This document shows, piece by piece, positions 1 to 8,000 of a stretch of 9,944 bases of DNA; position 1 is the first letter of the stretch, and every line of letters starts with the position of its first letter. The stretch is from Planctomycetota bacterium (GTDB lineage: Bacteria > Planctomycetota > Phycisphaerae > FEN-1346). The notes below the pieces were generated by a model, which was not told the DNA's origin, did no database searches, and saw only the letters and a program-made list of their open reading frames with translations. Both the position numbers and the translations under genes were made by a program. Location: the NCBI GenBank assembly GCA_026387055.1, contig JAPLML010000466.1:1-9944 (forward strand), written 5' to 3'.

Positions 1-1631
1 GGCTCCTTGGCGTCCTCCTCGGACATTTTGTAGAGCGCCCCCCAGGCCCGGGCCGGCGTCGCCAGGTCGACGTCCATGGCCGTCGCGCCGTCGATCTTCA
101 CGGTGGTGGTCTTGTCGGCGATGATCCGGCCGCCCTTGGCCACGAACTCGGCGAGGGCCTTCGTCGTCTCGGGCGGCAGCGGGAACGTCTGGCCCACGAT
201 GAACAGGGTCCTATAGTTCTTGAGGATGCCCGTGGGCAGGATGCGCTCGTGGATGACGTGGGCGGGGTACCCGGCCCGCGCGAGGGCGTTGTGCGTGTAG
301 CTGATCTGCTGGCGGTACATGCCGCCGACGGTGTAGGCGCTGAGGGCGACCTCTTTCTCCCTGACGGTCGTGTTCTCGGGCATGGCCGAGATCATGAGCT
401 TGATCTGCTCGCCCTCCTTCTTGGCGGCCTCCTTGGCGGTGATGTCCTTCATGCGCATGGCGAGCTCGGTCCAGCCCCAGAGGACGGCCACGTCGTGGCC
501 GGCGGTGGTCATCCCGCTCAGGAGCGGGCCGTAGCGTTTGGGCGGCTCGTTGATCGTCGCGAGTCTCTCCAGCGGCACCTCGCCCCAGTTCAGCCACCAG
601 TTGCTCCGGAGGCCCGCCTGGAGCATGGCGTTCATCATGAGGCGGTAGCAGTCCGCCTGGACCTCAGGCGGCATCTTGTCGCCCATGAGGCGGCCGTTCA
701 TGGCGTGCGCGACGTTGCCGGTTGGCATAGAAGACTTCTCAATATACAGCTCAGTTCCGGCGCAGTCGCGGCCGACGCCCCAATCGAGGAACACGTGCGT
801 GGTGGGGGCCTCGTTGGGAAGCTGGTTCATGGCGTCGGCGCCGTCCATGAGGATGGCGACGGCGTAGACGTCGGCCTCGAACCGGGCCTCCGGCCAGGAG
901 GCGCGCAGGTCCTTCTTGGCCTGGGCATGGCTCTCGCCGATGATGCCGGCGCGGACGGTCATGTACTTCATCCAGTCGGCGTCGCCGCGCGAGGCGGGGT
1001 TATCGGTGAGCTTCCAGCCGCGGGCCTCGTACCAGGCCGCCTCGTCCCAGTTGGGGAAGCCCGTGGCGTAGCCTCCGGCGGGGGTCTTGCCCCAGGAGAG
1101 GCCCGGCTCGTCGATCGTGCCGACGGCCAGGATGTTCGGCGAGAACCGCCGCAGGCGCTGGCCCATCCCGAAACTCAGGAGCCGCATGGCCTCCTGCTCC
1201 TCGGGGGCGGCCCAGCTCTTGCGCGAGCCGAAAGGCTTGTGCGTGACGTAGCCTGTCCAGTACATGTAGATGATTGTTTGATATCCGGCGGCGATGGCCT
1301 TGTCATACGACTGGACCAGGCCGGTGGCCCGCCTGCCGTCGAGCCGCACGACGTAGACCGCGGGCGCCAGCGCCAGGGGCGGGATGCGGGTGTTCACCGT
1401 GCCGCCGTCGCCGGTGACCTCGAACTTCATTGGCGAGAGGCCCTCGGCCTTCAGCGGCGCCAGCTCCACCGCGGCCTTGGCCCCCTTCGCCAGGCCGACC
1501 ACCGCCAGCTCGAACGGCTCGGACGCGTAGTAGGAGGCCCGCGTCTGCGGCAGCAGCACTTCGGCCGCCGTCGCGTGCGAGGAAAGCGCCAGCACACCCA
1601 GGAGCACCGCCAGGAGCATTCGTTGGGACAT
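1..1631 (-). CDS. Secreted glycoside-hydrolase-like protein (TIM barrel plus GH42-trimerisation-like domain), 3' end outside window
   Basis: The frame is open from the start at 1631 to the window edge (543 codons, no stop), so the C-terminus is missing. Residues 1-23 form a Sec signal peptide: MSQR, a hydrophobic stretch LLAVLLGVLAL, then an Ala-rich cleavage region near residues 20-23. Residues 24 to about 100 look like a beta-sandwich. Residues about 105-350 look like a TIM barrel, with QTIIYMYWTGYV, an acidic strand-end motif GTIDEPG (D174, E175) and an aromatic NWWLNWGE (E351), positions where retaining glycosidases often keep catalytic acids. Residues about 370-543 resemble the GH42 beta-galactosidase trimerisation domain (amidotransferase-like fold), including SYTHNALARAGYPAHVIHE and ALAEFVAKGGRIIADKT. 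The role, polysaccharide or glycoside hydrolysis outside the cytoplasm or in the periplasm, is inferred from fold-like features; the catalytic residues and substrate are not established. An upstream in-frame ATG at 1640 is less likely because it sits directly on the ribosome binding site. The gene is divergent from the giant gene at 2011. Confidence 0.82.
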   Translation of the reverse strand, partial: MSQRMLLAVLLGVLALSSHATAAEVLLPQTRASYYASEPFELAVVGLAKGAKAAVELAPLKAEGLSPMKFEVTGDGGTVNTRIPPLALAPAVYVVRLDGRRATGLVQSYDKAIAAGYQTIIYMYWTGYVTHKPFGSRKSWAAPEEQEAMRLLSFGMGQRLRRFSPNILAVGTIDEPGLSWGKTPAGGYATGFPNWDEAAWYEARGWKLTDNPASRGDADWMKYMTVRAGIIGESHAQAKKDLRASWPEARFEADVYAVAILMDGADAMNQLPNEAPTTHVFLDWGVGRDCAGTELYIEKSSMPTGNVAHAMNGRLMGDKMPPEVQADCYRLMMNAMLQAGLRSNWWLNWGEVPLERLATINEPPKRYGPLLSGMTTAGHDVAVLWGWTELAMRMKDITAKEAAKKEGEQIKLMISAMPENTTVREKEVALSAYTVGGMYRQQISYTHNALARAGYPAHVIHERILPTGILKNYRTLFIVGQTFPLPPETTKALAEFVAKGGRIIADKTTTVKIDGATAMDVDLATPARAWGALYKMSEEDAKE

Positions 1632-1639
1632 TGGGAACA

Positions 1640-1645
1640 TCCTTT
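1640..1645 (-). promoter_or_regulatory. Ribosome binding site deciding the start of the minus-strand gene
   Basis: On the minus strand AAAGGA lies 8 nt upstream of the ATG at 1631 and abuts or overlaps the ATG at 1640. The 8-nt spacing favours the start at 1631, which also places the Arg residue and hydrophobic core of the signal peptide normally. The base pattern is seen directly; its use is inferred. Confidence 0.55.
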
Positions 1646-1760
1646 CGCCGTTCGACGTGTGGACGAGACCGCCGGCCGATGCCGCCAAGTTAACCATGCC
1701 TGCCGCGCCTCGTCACGCGAATTCGCGGGCGGAGGCGAGTCCGCGGGGGCACGCCGCACC

Positions 1761-1789
1761 GGGTGGCATGGCCACGCGCTGTTGCGTGG
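1761..1789 (+). repeat. Extra direct half-copy of the intergenic palindrome arm
   Basis: GGGTGGCATGGCCACGCGCT begins a 29-nt stretch matching 1797-1825 at 26 of 29 positions (differences are C/T only), offset by exactly 36 nt. Like that arm, it contains CCACGC facing GCGTGG and can fold as a small hairpin. The intergenic region therefore holds two direct copies and one inverted copy of the same unit. The decay by transitions suggests an older copy. Confidence 0.75.
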
Positions 1790-1796
1790 TTAGCGT

Positions 1797-1884
1797 GGGT
1801 GGCACGGTCACGCGCCGTTGCGTGGCCGTGCTCTGTGCTGGTCTGAAGTGCACGGCCACGCAACGGCGCGTGGCCGTGCCACCC
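1797..1884. repeat. Nested palindromic element (REP/MITE-like) in the divergent intergenic region
   Basis: Arms 1797-1831 and 1850-1884 are inverted repeats of 35 nt with one mismatch (T at 1808 where the other arm predicts C), around an 18-nt loop. Each arm is itself a hairpin: CACGGTCACGC faces GCGTGGCCGTG across GCCGTT (1803-1830), and the right arm has the same layout. The element lies between two genes pointing away from each other, so it cannot be a terminator for either gene in view, and it has no T tract. The nested-hairpin layout is that of REP pairs/BIMEs or small palindromic mobile elements. No transposase is encoded in the window. An alternative is a structured site affecting the divergent promoters. 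Confidence 0.85.
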
Positions 1885-1903
1885 CCCAGACTGAGGTCTT
1901 ACG

Positions 1904-1921
1904 GATTAACGTCTGATTAAC
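1904..1921 (+). promoter_or_regulatory. Tandem GATTAAC heptamers abutting the promoter, possible regulator site
   Basis: GATTAAC occurs at 1904-1910 and again at 1915-1921, an 11-nt period (about one helical turn), ending exactly one base before the -35 hexamer. A-rich perfect repeats in an otherwise very GC-rich region are unlikely to be neutral drift. A direct-repeat activator site just upstream of -35 is a reasonable inference; the regulator is unknown. Confidence 0.4.
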
Positions 1922-1950
1922 TTGCCAACACCCCCAAAGCGCGTCATAAT
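1922..1950 (+). promoter_or_regulatory. Sigma70-type promoter for the giant gene
   Basis: TTGCCA at 1922-1927 (5 of 6 to TTGACA), a 17-nt spacer, and CATAAT at 1945-1950 (5 of 6 to TATAAT). Transcription would begin near 1957, giving a leader of about 54 nt before the ATG at 2011. It is on the correct strand and is the only AT-rich stretch nearby. The hexamer match and spacing are seen directly; activity is inferred. Confidence 0.65.
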
Positions 1951-2010
1951 TCACCGGGGTGTGCACCGTATCCCTACCGTTCGACGGCCGCTTGCAGTGC
2001 GGGGTCTCCC

Positions 2011-5000
2011 ATGGGCAAGAGGACGTGCCATCCTTGTCGGTCGCTCCCCCGGATGGAGCCGCTCGAGCCGCGCCTCCTGCTGGACGCAAGCGTCATCATC
2101 ACCGAGTTCATGGCGATCAACCAGAGCACGCTCGCCGACGAGCAGGGCGATTACCCGGACTGGATCGAACTCCAGAACACCGGCCCCTCGACCGTCAATC
2201 TGGCCGGCTGGCACCTGACGGACGATCCGGACCTGCTCCAGAAGTGGCACTTCCCGTCGGTGAACCTGGCGTCGGGGGCGTTCCTCACGGTGTTCGCCTC
2301 CGACAAGAACACGATCATCAACGGCGAGATCCACACCAACTTCAAGCTCGACGGCGGCGGCGAGTACCTGGCCCTCGTCAAGCCCGACGGGGTGACCAGG
2401 GAAACGGAGTTCGCCCCGACGTTCCCGCCCCAGGAGGCGGACTACTCCTACGGCCTGAGCGAGACCACCAACCGCACGACGATCCTGCCCGTGGGCGCCA
2501 CGGCCAAGGTCCTCATTCCCACGAACGGTTTGCTCGGCACGACGTGGACGACACTCGGTTTCAACGACACCGGCTGGACGATCAGCGGACCCACCGGCAT
2601 CGGCTTCGAAAGCACGGCCCCGAGTTTCCAGGTTCTGGAGGCCAAGAGCGCCACCGGCCTCGGCACGATCAACGACGCGGTGAACCTCCTGGCCGGGGGC
2701 GGCACGGCGTACACGGCGCCGCTGCTCAACTTCGCCGACCCGGAGGACGCCGGCGGCGGGCGCTTCGTCGGCAACCTGCCTTTCCCCGGCAACACCACGG
2801 CCGACGACGACAACTTCGCCCTGAAGTTCACGGGCACGATCAAGATCCCCACCGCGGGCGACTGGACGTTCGACGTCAACAGCGACGACGGCTTCCGCCT
2901 GCGGATCGTCGGCGGGACGTTCAAGAGCGTGGCGGGCACGGGCACGACGATCTCCGGCGACACGATGGAGTTCGCCGTCGGGCGCGGGGCCGCCGACTCG
3001 CTCGGGGTCATCGCGCTGGCGGCGGGCGAGTATGCGATCGAGCTTGTGTACTTCGAGGGCGCCGGGGGGAGCAGCCTGGAGTTCTCCGCCGCCCACGGCA
3101 GCTACTCGTCGGTTCCCAGCCCCAGCCCGTTCCGCCTGGTGGGCGACACGGGCAACGGCGGCCTGGCCCTCAAGGGCCTCGGCGACCTGGCGGCCACGAA
3201 CATCCAGGCGACCATGAAGGGCGCCAACGCCACGGCGTACATCCGTATCCCGTTCACGACGGCGACTGCGGCCGACCGGCTGAACCTGCGGATGCAGTAC
3301 GACGACGGTTTCGTCGCCTACCTCGACGGGGTGCCGATCGCCCGCGCGAACGCCCCGACGACGCCCGCGTGGAACTCGACGGCCACGGCCGCCCGCCCGC
3401 TGGGCGAGGCGCTGGCGTATGCCGACTTCGACATCCGTCGTCCGCTCGCCGCCGGCAGCCACGTCCTCGCGATCCAGGGCCTGAACGTGTCGGCCGGCGA
3501 CGCGGACTTCCTGGTCGTGCCGCAGCTGGAGGCCGTCACGGTCATCGACGTGGCCCTGCGCTACTTCGCCGCCGCGAGCCCGGGGGCGCTGAACTCCCAG
3601 GGCATCGTCGCCTTCGTGGCCGACACGCAGTTCAGCGACACGCGCGGCTTCTACACGGGACCGGTCGACGTGGCGATCCGGACGGCCACGGCGGGCGCCG
3701 AGATCCGCTACACGCTCGACTCCAGCACCCCCACGCCGGACCACGGCTTCGTCTACACCGGCCCGATCCGGATCGACCGGACCACCACCCTGCGGGCCCG
3801 CGCGTTCAAGGCGGGCTGGGAGCCGACGAACACCGACACGCAGACGTACCTCTTTGTCAGCGACATCGTCACGCAGTCGCTCAACGGACAGCCGCCGGCG
3901 GGCTGGCCGGCAGGCCCGATCAACGGCCAGACGCTGGACTACGGCGTGGACCCGGACGTCGTCAACGACCCGCGGTACCGCGACCTGATCGACGATGCGC
4001 TGCTGGCGATCCCTTCGATCTCGATCGTCACCGACTTGCCGAACCTGTTTGACTCCGCCACGGGCATCTACGTCAACGCCGGTCAGGACGGCGAGGCGTG
4101 GGAGCGGGCCGCGTCGATCGAACTCATCAACCCCGACGGCAGCAAGGGGTTCCAGATCGACGCCGGCCTGCGGATCCGCGGCGGCTACAGCCGCAGCGGC
4201 GGCAACCCCAAGCACGCCTTCCGCCTGCTCTTCAAGGCCGAATACGGCGACGCGAAGCTCAAATTCCCCCTGTTCGGCGACGAAGGGGTGAGCGAGTTCG
4301 ACAACATCGACCTGCGGACCAGCCAGAACTACTCCTGGAGCTTCGACGGCAGCAATCTCAACATCATGGTCCGCGACGTCTTCAACCGCGACGTCCAGCG
4401 CGCGCAGGGCCAGCCCTACACGCGCAGCCGGTTCTACAACCTCTACATCGACGGCCAGTACTGGGGCCTGTACCAGACGGAGGAGCGCTCCGAGGCCTCC
4501 TACGCCGCGTCGTATTTCGGCGGGCAGGCGGAAGACTACGACGTCGTCAAGGTGACCGACGGGTACGTCATCGACGCCACCGACGGCGACCTTCTGGCGT
4601 GGCAGCGGCTGTGGACCGCCGCCACGGCCGGCTTCGGGACCGACGACGCCTACTACCGCATCCAGGGCCTGAACCCCGACGGCACCCGCAACCCCGCCTA
4701 CGAGGTCCAGGTGGACGTGGACAACCTGATCGATTACATGATCGGCATCTACTGGTCGGGCGACCTCGACGCGCCGATCTCGAACTTCCTCGGCGACAAT
4801 CAGCCCAACAACTTCTACGGCATCCGCAACCGCGACGGCCAGTCGGGCTGGCAGTTCTTCCGCCACGACGGCGAGCACACGCTGCGCTACGACGGCGGCG
4901 AGCTCAACCGCGACCGTACGGGACCGTTCCCCGCCGGCAGCCAGTTCCAGTACTTTAACCCGCAGTGGCTGCACCAGCAGCTCACCGCCCACCCCGAGTA

Positions 5001-8000
5001 CGTGCAGCGGTTCGCCGACCGCGTCCAGAAGTGGATGTTCAACGGCGGCCCGCTGACCACCGAGGGGTCGCTGGCGATCTTCAACGCCCGCGTCGCCGAG
5101 ATCGAGACGGCCATCATCGGCGAGTCGGCTCGCTGGGGCGACTCGAAGGCCGCCACCCCCAGGACCAAGGACAACGACTGGCTCCCCACGGTTGACGGCG
5201 AGCGGACGATCTACATGCCGCAGCGGCCCGGCATCGTCCTGGCACAGCTCAAGGCCAAGGGCTGGTATCCGAACGTGGTCGCGCCGACCCTCAACCAGCA
5301 CGGCGGCACAATCCCGTCGCAGGCGCCGTGGTTCCAGTTGACGATGTCGGCCCCCGCCGGGACGATCTACTACACCCTCGACGGGACCGACCCGCGCCTG
5401 AAGGGCGGCGGCCTCTCGCCCGCCGCCCTCGTCTACAGCGGCGCGATTTCGCTGACGAAGAGCACGACCGTCAAGGCCCGCGTTCGGAGCGGCGGTGTGT
5501 GGAGCGCGCTGGATGAGGCGACGTTCGTCCGGGACCAGCCGCCGGCCCTGCGGATCACCGAGATCCTGTACCACCCGCTGGACCCGCCGCTGGGCAGTCT
5601 CTACATCGACGACGACTTCCAGTTCATCGAGGTCCAGAACACGGGGACCGAGACGCTCAACCTCGCCGGCTTCGGCCTGGCGGGCGGCGTCGAGTTCCAC
5701 TTCCCGAACATGGCCCTCGTGCCCGGGGCGTACACCCTCGTCGTCGCCAACACGACGGCCTTCGAGTCGCGCTATGGGGCGGGCTTCAGCATTGCCGGTC
5801 AGTTCACCGGCAACCTCGCCCACGCGGGCGAACCGATCCAACTCCTGGGCAGCGTCGGCGAGACCATCCTCGATTTCGAGTACAAGGACGGCTGGTACGA
5901 TCAGACGGACGGACTGGGCTTCTCGCTGGTCATCCGCGCCGCCGCCGCCGCGGACCGCACGCTCTGGAACTCCAAGACCGGCTGGCGCCCCAGCCGCGCG
6001 TCGGGCGGATCCCCGAACGCCGTCGACATCGATTACGACCCCGGCGCGGTGCTGATCAACGAGGTCCTGGCGCACCAGGACACCGAGCCGCCGGGCGACT
6101 GGGTCGAACTCTGGAACACCACCGGCGCCGCCATCGACCTCGGCGGCTGGTACCTGAGCGACGATCCCGCCGACCCGGCGAAGTTCCGCATCCCGCCGAA
6201 CACCGTGGTTCTCGCCGGCCAGTACGTCGTGTTCACCGAGAGCGCCGACTTCGGCAACGCCGGCAACCCCAACGCCCTCGTCCCCTTCCGGTTCAGCGAG
6301 CTGGGCGACACGGCCTGCCTGACCCGCAACGCGCCGGACGGCACGCCGGGCGGGTACCGCGAGTCCGAGACCTTCGACGCCAGCAACCGCGACGTCACCC
6401 TCGGCCGCTACATCAAGAGCACCGGCGGCAAGGACTTCGTGGCGATGAGCGCCCCGACGCGCGGCGACGCGAACGCCTATCCGCTCGTCGGGCCGGTGGT
6501 CATCAATGAAATCATGTACAACCCTCCGCTCGGGGGCGACGAATTCGTCGAGCTCTACAACCCGACCGGGGCCGACGTCCCGCTCTACGACCCCGCCCGT
6601 CCCGCCAACACGTGGCGGTTCACGCAGGGCCTCGGCAGCGGAACGCCCTACGCGATGCCCGTGGGCGCAACGGTCCCGGCCCACGGCTACGCGCTGGTGG
6701 TCGGGATCGACCCGGCGGTGTTCCGCCTCACGTACGCCGTCCCGCCCTCGGTGCCCATCTACGGCCCGTACCTGGGGTGGCTGAGCAACGACGGCGAGCC
6801 GATCGAGCTGGCGCGTCCGGGCGACCCGGAGCCCGACACGGGTTTCGTGCCCTACTACCGCGTGGACCGCGTCTCGTACGACGACGAGGCGCCGTGGCCG
6901 ACCCGGGCCGATGGCGAGGGATCCGCCCTGGGCCGCGTGGTCGCGACGGCCTACGGCAACGACGTCGCCAACTGGGTCGCCACCACCGCCGGCGGCACCC
7001 CCGGCGCCGCCAACAGGCTGATGGACTTCACCCCGCCGACCGTGCCGACCGGCCTTACGGCGGCCGCGGCGGGCCCGGCGCGGATCGACCTCGCCTGGAC
7101 CGCCTCCTCCGACCCCGAGACCGGCGTCGCGTTCTACCGCGTCTTCCGCAACGGCCTCGTCATCGGCACATCGCCGACAGCAACCTACAGCGACACCACC
7201 GCCCAGCCGGGCATCACCTATACGTACCAGGTCTTGGCGGTCAACCCCGACGAGGCCGAGAGCGGCTTGAGCGCGCCCCCGGCCGCCGCACACATCGTGA
7301 CCCTCCAGTCCGTCGGCAACGTCGACCCGACCACCTTGCGGGTGGTCTTCACCGAGACCGTGGGCCGCGCCGCCGCCGAGACGCTCGCGAACTACTCCAT
7401 CACGTACCCGGTCGGCCAGTCGGTGCCGATCACGAGCATTTCGCTGGCGGCGGATAACCGGACCGCCACCCTCGCGCTGGGCGCGCCCCTGGCCTTCAAC
7501 ACCCCGTACACGCTGACCGTCCGGAATCTCGTGGGCGGGTCCGGGTACGCGCTCGCCCCCAACTCGCAGAAGACCTTCACCTACGCCCTGTTCGGGACGG
7601 GCACGATCCTGCGCGAATGGTGGACGGGCATCGACGGCACGGCAGTCTCCAACCTGACGTCCAATGCCAGCTACCCCAACAGCCCGACCGGCCGCACCGA
7701 ACAGAGCCTCTTCGAAGCGCCGACCGACTGGGCCGACTTCTACGGAACCCGCATGCGCGGGTACGTGACCGTGCCCGTCACCGGCGGCTACGTCTTCTGG
7801 ATCGCCAGCGACGACGCCTCGGAGCTGTGGCTGAACCTCAACGGCGAGACCGAGGCCGGCAAGGTGCGGATCGCGTACGTGGCCGGGTGGACCAGCTCGC
7901 GCGAATGGACGACGGAGGCGAACCAGAGCTCGGCCGTCGCCTACGGCGCGATCACCCTCCAGGGCGGCCAGCGGTACTACGTCGAGGCCCTCCAGAAGGA

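Noticed and set aside
1641..1760. Possible small gene or promoter between the minus-strand start and the repeats
   Set aside because: No start with a ribosome binding site and no convincing -35/-10 pair on the minus strand; the only short frames are compositional.
249..1793. A 514-codon plus-strand open frame opposite the hydrolase-like gene
   Set aside because: It is an antisense shadow: His/Arg/Gly-rich, no domain, and it runs into the palindromic repeat. The minus-strand frame has a signal peptide, a ribosome binding site and fold-like motifs.
1797..1884. Intergenic palindrome as a transcription terminator
   Set aside because: Both flanking genes are transcribed away from it, and no T tract follows either arm.
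1761..1884. CRISPR-like repeats
   Set aside because: Only two direct copies and one inverted copy, no regular spacers, and copies overlap a palindrome; no cas genes are visible.
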